A DNA stretch of 64,000 nucleotides from Pseudomonadota bacterium (GTDB taxonomy: Bacteria; Pseudomonadota; Gammaproteobacteria; Pseudomonadales; Oleiphilaceae): positions 62,001 to 126,000 of the forward strand of contig PDPE01000027.1 in NCBI GenBank assembly GCA_002747395.1, in the 5' to 3' direction. Shown one piece after another: positions 36,742-45,802 of the stretch; position 1 is the first letter of the stretch; each line of letters opens with the position of its first letter. The notes under the pieces were generated by a model. It was not told the DNA's origin, did no database searches, and saw only the letters and a list, made by a program, of their open reading frames with translations. A program made the position numbers and the translations under genes.

Positions 36742-37908
36742 ATGACGGATAAACAGTTCAAAATAATGTGCATTGTGGGCGCAAGGCCCAACTTTATGAA
36801 GATCGCCCCGGTGATGAAGGCATTCGCTGCGGAGACCCCCTCTATTCATCCTGTATTGCTTCATACGGGGCAGCACTATGATCACGCGATGAAGGCTCTG
36901 CTGTTTGATCAGTTGGGAATTCCTGTGCCCGACATTGATCTCGAAGTCCGGGGAGGCAGTCATGCAGAGCAAACGGCGAATATCATGTTGCGATTCGAGC
37001 CCGTTCTTTTGAAGGAAAAGCCGGACGCATTACTCGTGGTGGGAGATGTCAATTCAACCATTGCGTGCGCACTTGTAGCCATCAAGCTGCATATTCCCGT
37101 CATACATGTGGAGGCCGGCCTTCGAAGTCGTGACATTGCAATGCCGGAAGAGATTAATCGACTGTTGACCGACAGGATATCCCAGCTTTTGTTTACCACA
37201 GAGAAGCTTGGAAATCAGAACCTTGAGAATGAAGGTGTGCCAGCGGAAAATATCCGCTTTGTCGGTAATGTTATGATTGACTCATTGTTGCAGAACAAGG
37301 CAATCGCTCCTTCGATGGATGAAGTGATTCAGACCTATCGCCTCGGTAATTTGAAAGATTCTATGGCAAGAAGTGACAATCAGTATGTTTTTGTTACCAT
37401 GCACAGGCCGTCCAATGTGGACGATGCGGCCACCCTGGCTCAATTGCTTGGCAGTATTCGTCAGGTGGCTGATCGCATCCCTGTTGTTTTTGCGGTGCAT
37501 CCCCGTACCAGGGGAAATATTGAGTCCTTTGGTTTGCAAGAGAAGCTGGATCATCCGAATATCCATACCGCTCCTCCCGTCGGCTATCTGGATTCCATTA
37601 CTTTGATGTCCAATGCCAAACTGGTGCTGACTGATTCTGGCGGGATACAGGAAGAAACAACAGCTCTCGGAGTTCCATGCCTTACCATGAGGGAAAACAC
37701 AGAGCGCTGGATAACCGTTGACGAAGGGACAAACACTATTGTCGGTACGGATCATGACAAGATTATTGCTGAATTTGAAAAAATCCTGGACGGTAATGGC
37801 AAGGCAGGCCGCAGGCCCGATCTGTGGGATGGTGAAGCTGCAGTCAGAATTGTAAGAGAAATCAGGGAATGGTTTGAGTCAGGGGAGTATGTGCTGGAGA
37901 AGCGATAA
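36742..37908 (+). CDS. wecB: UDP-N-acetylglucosamine 2-epimerase (non-hydrolysing)
   Basis: 388 residues. WecB interconverts UDP-GlcNAc and UDP-ManNAc. Family motifs: VGARPNFMKIAPV at the start, HTGQHYD, HVEAGLRS, TMHRPSNVD and TDSGGIQEE in the C-terminal Rossmann domain. GGGGGATAAT precedes the ATG. As the first gene of the plus-strand XrtA run it supplies ManNAc-type sugar nucleotides; with the dehydrogenase at 27 kb a ManNAc uronate is conceivable. Confidence 0.95.
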   Translation: MTDKQFKIMCIVGARPNFMKIAPVMKAFAAETPSIHPVLLHTGQHYDHAMKALLFDQLGIPVPDIDLEVRGGSHAEQTANIMLRFEPVLLKEKPDALLVVGDVNSTIACALVAIKLHIPVIHVEAGLRSRDIAMPEEINRLLTDRISQLLFTTEKLGNQNLENEGVPAENIRFVGNVMIDSLLQNKAIAPSMDEVIQTYRLGNLKDSMARSDNQYVFVTMHRPSNVDDAATLAQLLGSIRQVADRIPVVFAVHPRTRGNIESFGLQEKLDHPNIHTAPPVGYLDSITLMSNAKLVLTDSGGIQEETTALGVPCLTMRENTERWITVDEGTNTIVGTDHDKIIAEFEKILDGNGKAGRRPDLWDGEAAVRIVREIREWFESGEYVLEKR

Positions 37909-38052
37909 GGTGCAGTGATACAGAGCGAGATTCGTTAAGGATGATTCAAGAGTGTGCGGTGTTATTGAGAACTGCACCTGGTAATCGGGTTGTTGTCCTG
38001 GCAGGGCGCAGAAAACCCGGTAGACAAGCGTAGTAAATAGAAGAGGCCGGGA

Positions 38053-38898
38053 ATGATTCGTAATGCCATGACCATTGATGTTGAAGACTACTTTCACGTG
38101 TCTGCATTTGAGAACCATATTTCAAAGTCGGATTGGAGCCATCTGCCCTTGCGGGTGGAAAAAAGCACTGATCGTTTGCTGGAACTTTTTGACGCAAAAA
38201 ATGTTCACGCCACCTTTTTTGTGTTGGGATGGGTTGCTGACAAATGCCCGGGGCTGGTCAAGCGCATCGGTGCCCAGGGTCACGAAGTTGCCAGTCATGG
38301 TTACTCTCATGGCAGAGCGACGGAACAAACCCGTGAAGTGTTCAGAGATGACGTAAAAAGATCCAGGGAGTTGCTCGAGGATCTCTGTGGCCAGCCTGTG
38401 CTGGGCTATCGGGCCCCCAGCTTTTCGGTTAACAAGTCGAATGAATGGGTGTTTGATGAACTTTTGGAGCTTGGATTCGTCTACAGTTCCAGTACCTACC
38501 CGGTCAAGCATGATCTTTACGGTGTTCCCGACTGGCCCAGGTTCAAATACCAGAGAAACAACGGTCTGATAGAAGTGCCCTTGACGACGTTAAAAACAGG
38601 TAGCAGAAATCTGCCGATAGCGGGAGGGGGGTATTTTCGACTGTACCCGTATTTTTTGACGAGATATTTCTATCGGAAATTTCACCAGGTAGAGAAAAAG
38701 CCTGGAATATTTTACATGCACCCGTGGGAAATCGATGTGGATCAACCCCGGCAACAGGGTGTCTCTTTCAAATCTTCTTTCAGGCATTACCTCAATATTG
38801 GCCGGCATTTGCCCAGGCTGACCCGTATGCTGGATGACTTTTCCTGGGGTAGAATGGATGAGGTATTCGGGTTGAATTTAACAGGGAGTAGTAGCTGA
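38053..38898 (+). CDS. XrtA-locus polysaccharide deacetylase
   Basis: 281 residues. NodB-type deacetylase with motif 1 TIDVEDYFHVSAF (catalytic and metal Asp), motif 2 SHGYSH (metal His pair) and motif 3 YRAPSFSV; the C-terminal DUF3473 part has the FYMHPWEID motif. It has no signal peptide, so it acts in the cytoplasm or on lipid-linked sugars at the inner face. It would remove N-acetyl groups from the polymer repeat. It overlaps the next gene by one base. Confidence 0.93.
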   Translation: MIRNAMTIDVEDYFHVSAFENHISKSDWSHLPLRVEKSTDRLLELFDAKNVHATFFVLGWVADKCPGLVKRIGAQGHEVASHGYSHGRATEQTREVFRDDVKRSRELLEDLCGQPVLGYRAPSFSVNKSNEWVFDELLELGFVYSSSTYPVKHDLYGVPDWPRFKYQRNNGLIEVPLTTLKTGSRNLPIAGGGYFRLYPYFLTRYFYRKFHQVEKKPGIFYMHPWEIDVDQPRQQGVSFKSSFRHYLNIGRHLPRLTRMLDDFSWGRMDEVFGLNLTGSSS

Positions 38899-39932
38899 TG
38901 ACCAAACTGGTCACAAGATATGTTACAGAGAGTGATTTTGCAGGGTGGGATGCCTTTGTTGCTTCTCATCCGGAATCGACCTTTTTTCATCGAATCGGCT
39001 GGTTGCGGGTGATACGGCGTGCGTTTCGGCACGAGCCTCATTACCTGGTGACCGAAAATCAGGAAGGAGAAATGGTTGCGGTTTTGCCTCTGTTTGAGGT
39101 AAAAAGTGCCCTGTTTGGGCATTCCCTGGTATCTGTGCCTTTCTGTGTTTATGGTGGCCCTCTGGCCGGGAATGAAGAGGCCATGCTGCATATCACCGAT
39201 TACGCGGCAGGTCTGGCAAAACGCCTGAACGTTGATTTTCTCGAGTTGAGAAATATTGATAAAATCCGTGACGACTGGCCGGTTAAATCGATTCACTCTA
39301 CGTTTATACGGCCGATAGAATGTGATGACGCCAAAAACCTGGCCGCGGTAAAATACAAACAGCGGGCTGTCGTCAGGAAAAGTTTAAAGAACAATCTGGA
39401 AATAAGCTTTCCTTCGGATTCCGATGAGTTTTACCTTGCCTACTCAACCAGCGTAAGAAACCTTGGAACACCGGTTTTTTCCAAGCGCTATTTTCTCGAA
39501 TTAAAAAGAGAGTTTGGAGACGATTGTGAAATTCTGTCAGTCAAGAAAAACGGGCAACTGCACAGTGCTTTGATGAGTTTTTATTTTAAGGATACAGTGC
39601 TTCCCTACTATGGCGGCGGCTTGCCTGAAAGCAGAGGCTCAAAGGCGATGGATCTGATGTATTTTGATCAAATGTGCCGGGCAGGAAAGAAGGGGTACAA
39701 GCTTTATGATTTTGGGCGAAGCAAAAATGACTCCGGCCCCTTCAAGTACAAAAAACACTGGGGTTTTGAGGCAAAGCCGCTTAACTATCAGTACTTTCTC
39801 GTCAATTCCACCGAGCTGCCTGATTTGAATCCGCTAAATCCGAAATACCAGCTAATGATTAACACCTGGAAAAAACTTCCCTTGCGGCTGAGTCAGTTAA
39901 TCGGTCCGCTTGTTTCGAAATACCTCGGTTAA
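38898..39932 (+). CDS. XrtA-locus FemAB-like acyl/aminoacyl transferase
   Basis: 344 residues. Two GNAT-like halves: an N-terminal one with WDAFVASHPESTFFHRIGW split over a helix, and a C-terminal one with YGGGLPESRG, MDLMYFDQMC and YDFGRSKNDSGPFKYKKHWGF. The family is found in exosortase A loci next to the deacetylase. FemAB proteins transfer amino acids from tRNA; here the free amine left by the deacetylase may be the acceptor, which is inference. Coupled to the deacetylase (TGATG). Confidence 0.92.
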   Translation: MTKLVTRYVTESDFAGWDAFVASHPESTFFHRIGWLRVIRRAFRHEPHYLVTENQEGEMVAVLPLFEVKSALFGHSLVSVPFCVYGGPLAGNEEAMLHITDYAAGLAKRLNVDFLELRNIDKIRDDWPVKSIHSTFIRPIECDDAKNLAAVKYKQRAVVRKSLKNNLEISFPSDSDEFYLAYSTSVRNLGTPVFSKRYFLELKREFGDDCEILSVKKNGQLHSALMSFYFKDTVLPYYGGGLPESRGSKAMDLMYFDQMCRAGKKGYKLYDFGRSKNDSGPFKYKKHWGFEAKPLNYQYFLVNSTELPDLNPLNPKYQLMINTWKKLPLRLSQLIGPLVSKYLG

Positions 39933-39933
39933 T

Positions 39934-39981
39934 ATGGTTAACAGCACTTATGGTTAACAGTACTTATGGTTGACAACACCA
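39934..39981. repeat. Tandem repeat, 3 x 16 bp, including a start codon
   Basis: Units 39934-39949, 39950-39965 and 39966-39981 (atggttaacagcactt type). The third is the start of the glycosyltransferase gene (ATGGTTGACAAC). Units 1 and 2 differ at one base; unit 3 matches 12 of 16. The array fills the gap between two genes exactly, so each copy carries an ATG. Confidence 0.85.
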
Positions 39982-41186
39982 AAGAAGATATTCTTTATAT
40001 CGTGCATCGAATTCCCTATCCTCCGAACAAGGGGGATAAAATTCGCTCTTTCAATATACTTAAATACCTCAGTCAACACTATCGTGTTCATCTGGCCACT
40101 TTTATTGATGATCCGAAAGACCGGCAGTTTGTTGACAGCCTGGATGAGTATTCCTGTGACAAGTTGGTTGTATCTATTGATCCTTTGTCGCGAAAACTGC
40201 TTAGTCTGGCAGGATTGCTGACGGGTGAGGCGCTGAGCAATCGTTTTTACCGAAACAGGCAAATGCAAAGCTGGGTATCTGATAAAGTGCTGAACCAGGG
40301 GGTGACCAGGGTCGTGTTGTTTTCCTCTCCCATGGCTCAGTTTGTCAGCTCGCTGACTGACAGTATCGATGCTCTGGTTATGGACTTTGTTGACGTTGAC
40401 TCGGAAAAATGGTTCCAGTATGCGGAAAAGCATGCGTTTCCGATGAGTTATTTGTACCGACGGGAAGGGCGGGCATTAAGAGCGTTCGAGGCTCGGGTGA
40501 GCGACAGCTGCCGGGCGTCTGTGTTTGTCAGTAACAGTGAGGCTGAATTGTTTAAACAAAAAGCACCTGTTCGTTACCCGGATAAAGTCATAGCCATATC
40601 CAACGGCGTGGATACCGATTCGTTTAACCCGAAAAATGTGTATGACAGCCCGTTTAAAGGCGGCGAAAAAGCTGTTGTGTTTACCGGTGCCATGGACTAT
40701 TGGGCCAATATCGATGCGGTAAAATGGTTTTGCAAGGAGGTATGGCCCCGAGTCAGATCCCGGGATAGTAACGCTGTTTTTTATATCGTGGGCTCCAAAC
40801 CGGTGGAAGACGTGCTCGCGCTGGAAAAAATCGACGGCGTGAAAGTGACCGGTTTTGTGCAGGAAGTGCAGCCCTATCTGGCCCATTGCCATGTTTGCGT
40901 TGCACCGCTGCGAATAGCCAGAGGTATTCAAAACAAAGTACTTGAAGCGTTATCCATGTCTAAGGTTGTCGTTGCTACACCGGAGGCGCTGGAGGGTATT
41001 GTCGGTTACCAGACAGAATCGCCTGTCGCTACCATGTGCAGTGATCCGGATAACTACGCACAGGCACTCCTTCACCATCTTTCCAATCCGGAACCCGAGG
41101 TGTACGAGCCGGCTCGAAGCTATGTTGAAGCCCATTTTTCATGGGAGAGTCATTTGTCTCAACTGGATAGTCTGCTTGAGTCCTGA
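39966..41186 (+). CDS. XrtA-locus glycosyltransferase (GT4-like, TIGR03087 type)
   Basis: 406 residues, GT-B fold. N-terminal YIVHRIPYPPNKGDKIRSFNIL is the subfamily signature; the C-terminal nucleotide-sugar domain has VFTGAMDYWANIDAV, HVCVAPLRIARGIQNKVLEAL and ALEGI. Cytoplasmic or membrane-associated; it adds a sugar to the lipid-linked repeat. The start at 39966 is in a tandem repeat and has no clear ribosome site. Donor and acceptor are not deducible. Confidence 0.92.
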   Translation: MVDNTKEDILYIVHRIPYPPNKGDKIRSFNILKYLSQHYRVHLATFIDDPKDRQFVDSLDEYSCDKLVVSIDPLSRKLLSLAGLLTGEALSNRFYRNRQMQSWVSDKVLNQGVTRVVLFSSPMAQFVSSLTDSIDALVMDFVDVDSEKWFQYAEKHAFPMSYLYRREGRALRAFEARVSDSCRASVFVSNSEAELFKQKAPVRYPDKVIAISNGVDTDSFNPKNVYDSPFKGGEKAVVFTGAMDYWANIDAVKWFCKEVWPRVRSRDSNAVFYIVGSKPVEDVLALEKIDGVKVTGFVQEVQPYLAHCHVCVAPLRIARGIQNKVLEALSMSKVVVATPEALEGIVGYQTESPVATMCSDPDNYAQALLHHLSNPEPEVYEPARSYVEAHFSWESHLSQLDSLLES

Positions 41187-41243
41187 TGTCAGATATAACT
41201 GGCCTGCGGCACAGGCGAAATCCGGTTGAGCGAGGAATACCAA

Positions 41244-42773
41244 TTGGAAAAACATGAGAATTTAAAAACGACCTGGTTTGTTTTGGGTGCATTTGTCATC
41301 GCAGTTTGCCTTGTGAGCCTGGCTTATCTCGACACCGTTCAGGCTATGGTCACTACCTGGTATGAGGCGGAAACCTATACCCATTGTTTTTTTATCGTAC
41401 CGGCATTCATCTATTTTGTCTGGAACAAGCGTTCCGCATTGCACGGCGTGCCTGAACCCTCGGCCCTGGGGTTATTGCCCCTCGCTGCGTTCGGCTTTCT
41501 CTGGCTTCTGGGGGCTTTTGCCGATGTGTCGCTCGTTAAACAATTTGCCATTACCGGGATGGTCGTGAGTATAACGGCCGGTTTGCTGGGGGTGAAACTG
41601 TCTCGCCAACTCGTTTTTCCACTGTGTTTTCTTTTTTTATCTGTTCCCGTTGGTGAAGAGCTTCTTCCGGTAATGATGGATTTTACTGCGACATTTACTG
41701 TTACGACTCTTAAATTTTTCGGCTACCCGGTATTTCGTGAGGGTAATTTTTTCAGTTTGCCAACCGGCAACTGGTCTGTTGTTGAGGCCTGCAGTGGCGT
41801 GAGATACCTGATTGCATCCGTGACAATGGGGCTGGTTTACGCCTATATCACTTACGTCAGTTTCTACAAGCGATTCCTCTTTGTTCTTGTATCTGTCATT
41901 GTACCTGTTATTGCGAATGGATTGCGTGCAGTGATGATTGTGCTGTTGGGCCATTACAGTGGAATGACCATTGCCACCGGGGTTGACCACCTGATCTATG
42001 GCTGGTTGTTTTTTGGTGTTGTCATTTTTATCCTCTTTTGGATTGGCTCACGTTGGCAGGAGGACATGGATACAGTCTCCGCAGGAGAAAACCCTGATTC
42101 AACCGGTGCAACCGCCACGCGCCCGTTGCTACACTGGAAGTCGTTCACAGTAGCCGGATTGTTGCTCATTATGGTGCTGATCTGGCCTGTCCGGTATAAC
42201 CAGGTTGTCACCCGGGTTCCGGAACAATCTCCTGCTCATCTGCTTTCTTTTGCGAAAGACTATGCTGTGTGTACGGATTGCCGTGCTGACTATGAGCCGG
42301 ATTTTAACGAGGCTGACCATTATATTAAAAAGAGTTTCAGGCTTGAAAATGGACAGCCTGTCTATGTTTTTATTGCTTCATATTATTCCTGGAGTCAAAA
42401 AGGCGAACTTGTGTCCTATCAGAACCGGTTGATTTTACCGGCCGATAGCAACCACCGCATCATAAGTCAGAAGGAAGAAGGAAGCGTGATTCGCACGCTT
42501 TCCAGAGTGAGGGAGAAGTGGCTGACCAGCCATTGGTATCAGGTGGTTGCATTTGCCCCGGGTAAAAAGCAAGCCTTGTCTATCGAGACAATGACAAGCA
42601 GGGTAAAAGTGAAGATGTGGGAGGCGTGGAACAGGCTGGCAGGTCGCCACTACATCAGTCAACTGGTTGCGGTCTACACCCCGATGGACAGCCCGGGTGA
42701 TCCGGAAGCAGGTTTGCACCGGTTTCTTGCCGATGAAAAAGATCAATTGACACAAACGAGTGGTTTTCACTAA
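41244..42773 (+). CDS. xrtA: Exosortase A with fused EpsI domain
   Basis: 509 residues from TTG 41244, preferred because GAGG lies eight bases upstream; TTG 41226 would add six. XrtA is an inner-membrane transpeptidase that cleaves PEP-CTERM proteins. About eight N-terminal helices carry catalytic Cys183 (EACSGVRYL), Arg228 (NGLRAV) and His249 (DHLIYGW). After a ninth helix near 308-325 comes a periplasmic EpsI/DUF3485 domain, as in many XrtA proteins. It overlaps the next gene (TAATG). No PEP-CTERM substrate is encoded in the window, so targets lie elsewhere. Confidence 0.95.
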   Translation: MEKHENLKTTWFVLGAFVIAVCLVSLAYLDTVQAMVTTWYEAETYTHCFFIVPAFIYFVWNKRSALHGVPEPSALGLLPLAAFGFLWLLGAFADVSLVKQFAITGMVVSITAGLLGVKLSRQLVFPLCFLFLSVPVGEELLPVMMDFTATFTVTTLKFFGYPVFREGNFFSLPTGNWSVVEACSGVRYLIASVTMGLVYAYITYVSFYKRFLFVLVSVIVPVIANGLRAVMIVLLGHYSGMTIATGVDHLIYGWLFFGVVIFILFWIGSRWQEDMDTVSAGENPDSTGATATRPLLHWKSFTVAGLLLIMVLIWPVRYNQVVTRVPEQSPAHLLSFAKDYAVCTDCRADYEPDFNEADHYIKKSFRLENGQPVYVFIASYYSWSQKGELVSYQNRLILPADSNHRIISQKEEGSVIRTLSRVREKWLTSHWYQVVAFAPGKKQALSIETMTSRVKVKMWEAWNRLAGRHYISQLVAVYTPMDSPGDPEAGLHRFLADEKDQLTQTSGFH

Positions 42774-43897
42774 TGTCCCGAGCAATTCCTCTTATCGCCC
42801 ATGTCCTCCATCGTTTTGATGTCGGGGGGTTGGAAAATGGCGTGGTTAACCTGATTAACACGATCCCGGAAGACCGTTTTGCCCACGCCATCCTGTGCAT
42901 GGAGGGATACAACCCGGAGTTTTGTGGCCGTTTGAACAAAAAAGTAGATGTCATTTCCGTCGATAAAAAAAGAGGCAAGGATCCGGGGGTTTATTTCAGG
43001 CTTTATCGTGAGTTCAAACGTCTGCAGCCAGATATAGTTCACACCAGAAATCTGTCGGCAATAGAGGCGCAATTGCCGGCGTTTCTGGCCGGTGTTGACT
43101 ACCGGATTCATGGTGAACATGGCTGGGATATCTACGACCCGAAAGGAGATGTTCGCAAGTATCAGATCATCAGGAAAGTATTCGGCCTTCTTGTCCATCG
43201 TTTTATTCCTCTTTCTAGCGAACTCGAAGACTATCTGGTTGAGCGTGTGGGAATTTCAAAACGAAAAATCACAAGAATATGTAATGGTGTTGATTTAACC
43301 CGATTTCAAAACAGCATCCCGGAAACGCCCGGGGATTGGCCATTTAAAGGTGATGATTTCGTCTTTGGTTGTGTTGGCCGACTGGAGATTATCAAGGGCC
43401 ATATTGATTTGTTACGGGCATTTCATATCGCTTCGCTGAAAGAACCATCGCTACCCATGCGTTTGTGCCTGGTGGGAGAAGGCTCTCAACGGAAGGTGCT
43501 GGAAAAATTCATTGTCGAAAATAACCTTTCGGCTACTGTTTATCTCGCGGGTAATCGGAATACGATTCCGGCGTATTTGAAACAGTTTGGCTGTTTTGTA
43601 TTGCCTTCACACGGTGAGGGAATTTCAAACACCATATTGGAGGCGATGGCCAGTGGATTGCCGGTAATTGCGACGCGGGTAGGAGGTAATGCCGATTTGA
43701 TTTCGGAAGGCAACAATGGATTACTGGTGGACGCCTGTTCGCCAGAGTGTTTGGCGTCCGCCATGTTGCGGATTGCCTCGGACAGGAATTTACAGGAAAG
43801 CTATTCAAGCGTGTCTCGCCAGAGAGCGGCAGAGCATTTTTCTCTTCCGGTCATGGTAGATAATTATATCAATGTATACAGCAGGAAACAGGTTTAA
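42773..43897 (+). CDS. XrtA-locus glycosyltransferase (GT4, TIGR03088 type)
   Basis: 374 residues, GT-B fold. N-terminal HVLHRFDVGGLENGVVNLI and HTRNLSAIEAQ, C-terminal GCVGRLEIIKGH and the donor-site motif HGEGISNTILEAMASGLPVIAT, typical of GT4. The start codon overlaps the xrtA stop (TAATG). It sits between exosortase and the amidotransferase, as in other exosortase A loci. Substrate unknown. Confidence 0.93.
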   Translation: MSRAIPLIAHVLHRFDVGGLENGVVNLINTIPEDRFAHAILCMEGYNPEFCGRLNKKVDVISVDKKRGKDPGVYFRLYREFKRLQPDIVHTRNLSAIEAQLPAFLAGVDYRIHGEHGWDIYDPKGDVRKYQIIRKVFGLLVHRFIPLSSELEDYLVERVGISKRKITRICNGVDLTRFQNSIPETPGDWPFKGDDFVFGCVGRLEIIKGHIDLLRAFHIASLKEPSLPMRLCLVGEGSQRKVLEKFIVENNLSATVYLAGNRNTIPAYLKQFGCFVLPSHGEGISNTILEAMASGLPVIATRVGGNADLISEGNNGLLVDACSPECLASAMLRIASDRNLQESYSSVSRQRAAEHFSLPVMVDNYINVYSRKQV

Positions 43898-43900
43898 TCG

Positions 43901-45802
43901 ATGTGTGGTATTGCGGGCATATTTAATCTTGACGGTCAGGGTCAAATTGATCAGGAACTACTGGCCAGAATGAATCAGGCGCAGTTTCATCGTGGCCCCG
44001 ATGAGGGGGGAATGTGGACTGACGAAGGGATTGGTCTGGCGCATCGTCGACTGTCCATTATCGACTTGTCCTCTGCGGGCAAGCAGCCCATGACCAATGA
44101 AGATGGAACCGTCATTGTTTCATTCAACGGAGAAATATACGATTTCCAATCTCTGCGTGAAGAACTTGTGGCCGCAGGCCATGTATTCAAATCCCATACA
44201 GATACGGAAGTAATTGTCCACGGCTGGGAAGAGTGGGGTGAGCAGTGTATCGAAAAGTTTCGTGGAATGTTTGGTATCGCCATCTGGGATGCCAATAAAA
44301 AACAGTTGTTTATGGCGAGAGATCGTTTGGGCATCAAGCCGGTGTTTTATACCATCACAGAAGAGGGGATGATGCTGTTTGGCTCTGAACTGAAAGTGCT
44401 CTACCAGTACGCCGGCCTGAAAAAAGAAATTGACCCCGAATGTGTCGAAGATTACTTTGCTTTTGGCTATGTGCCGGAGCCTCGCACTATTTTCAAAAAC
44501 ATCTACAAGCTGGAGCCGGGGCACACCTTGTCGATTAGAGTCGGAGATTCCAAACCCGCCATTAAACAATACTGGAATCTGCCGTTTCAAACCAACGAGT
44601 CGCTTTCCTATGAGCAGGCGCAAAAAGAGCTGGTAGAGAAAATGCAGGAGGCCACCAACATTCGAATGGTGGCAGATGTACCCCTTGGTGCGTTTTTATC
44701 TGGCGGTGTTGACTCAAGCTCGGTGGTCGCCCTGATGTCAAACAACAGCGATGCGCCGGTCAATACCTGTTCCATTGCTTTTAACGACCCCAAATTCAAT
44801 GAATCGGACTTTGCCCAACAGGTCGCTGATCGTTACAAAACCAATCATTTTCTCGAAACGGTAGATACTGACGATTTCGATTTGATAGACAAACTCGCCG
44901 AACTCTATGATGAACCTTACGCAGACAGCTCGGCGATTCCTACCTACCGGGTATGCGAACTGGCTAAAAAACATGTAACTGTGACCCTTTCCGGGGATGG
45001 TGCGGATGAGTCTCTGTCAGGTTATCGCCGCCACGTATGGCACATGAACGAGGAGGCGGTCAGAAACAGGCTTCCCTACGGTTTCAGGCGAGCTGTATTT
45101 GGTTTTTTGGGCAGGGTGTATCCGAAACTGGACTGGATGCCGCGCATATTTCGAGCGAAAACCACTTTTCAGGCGCTGGGCCGAAGCTCGGTTGAAGCCT
45201 ACTTTAACACGGTGTCCATATTGAAAGATGAGCAGCGGGCTTCCCTTTATTCATCCGAGTTCAAAAAGAAACTGAACGGATACAATGCGGTTCAGGTGTT
45301 TAACCGGCACGCTGAGGAATGCCCGTCCAAAGACCCTCTCAACCTGATCGAGTATCTTGATCTGAAGACCTATCTCGTCGGTGACATATTGACCAAGGTG
45401 GACAGAGCCAGTATGGCGCACGCGCTGGAGGTCAGGGTGCCATTGATTGACCACAAATTGATAGAGTGGATCAGTAACTTGCCCGGCAAATTTAAAATCA
45501 AAGGTCAGGTCGGTAAATATATACTGAAGAACACCATGGAACCCCATCTTCCCGAAGACATTTTGTATCGACCCAAAATGGGCTTTGCCGTCCCTTTGGC
45601 GAGCTGGTTCCGTGGCCCGCTCAAAGAGCATGTTAAAACACACATATTGGGTGAAAGACTGCTGTCTACAGGAATCTTTGATAAAGAAGTATTATCTGAT
45701 CTCGTCAATGAACACCTGGCCGGACGCAGGGATTACAGTGCACCAATATGGACCTTGTTAATGTTTGATTCCTTTCTGGGTAAGGTGATGAGTGAATCAT
45801 GA
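43901..45802 (+). CDS. XrtA-locus asparagine-synthase-like amidotransferase
   Basis: 633 residues. Class II glutaminase domain with N-terminal Cys2 (MCGIAGIFNLDGQG), then an ATP pyrophosphatase domain with SGGVDSSSVVALM and SGDGADE. It uses glutamine nitrogen to amidate a substrate; in exosortase A loci this is presumably a sugar carboxylate of the polymer, for example a uronic acid made by the 27-kb dehydrogenase. Genuine asparagine synthesis is the alternative. It overlaps the next gene by four bases. Confidence 0.93.
   Translation: MCGIAGIFNLDGQGQIDQELLARMNQAQFHRGPDEGGMWTDEGIGLAHRRLSIIDLSSAGKQPMTNEDGTVIVSFNGEIYDFQSLREELVAAGHVFKSHTDTEVIVHGWEEWGEQCIEKFRGMFGIAIWDANKKQLFMARDRLGIKPVFYTITEEGMMLFGSELKVLYQYAGLKKEIDPECVEDYFAFGYVPEPRTIFKNIYKLEPGHTLSIRVGDSKPAIKQYWNLPFQTNESLSYEQAQKELVEKMQEATNIRMVADVPLGAFLSGGVDSSSVVALMSNNSDAPVNTCSIAFNDPKFNESDFAQQVADRYKTNHFLETVDTDDFDLIDKLAELYDEPYADSSAIPTYRVCELAKKHVTVTLSGDGADESLSGYRRHVWHMNEEAVRNRLPYGFRRAVFGFLGRVYPKLDWMPRIFRAKTTFQALGRSSVEAYFNTVSILKDEQRASLYSSEFKKKLNGYNAVQVFNRHAEECPSKDPLNLIEYLDLKTYLVGDILTKVDRASMAHALEVRVPLIDHKLIEWISNLPGKFKIKGQVGKYILKNTMEPHLPEDILYRPKMGFAVPLASWFRGPLKEHVKTHILGERLLSTGIFDKEVLSDLVNEHLAGRRDYSAPIWTLLMFDSFLGKVMSES

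Noticed and set aside
41455..41520. PEP-CTERM-like stretch (VPEPSALGLL then hydrophobic) inside exosortase A
   Set aside because: It is internal to a membrane helix region where other XrtA proteins also have Pro-rich sequence before a helix; no basic tail follows, so it is not a sorting signal.
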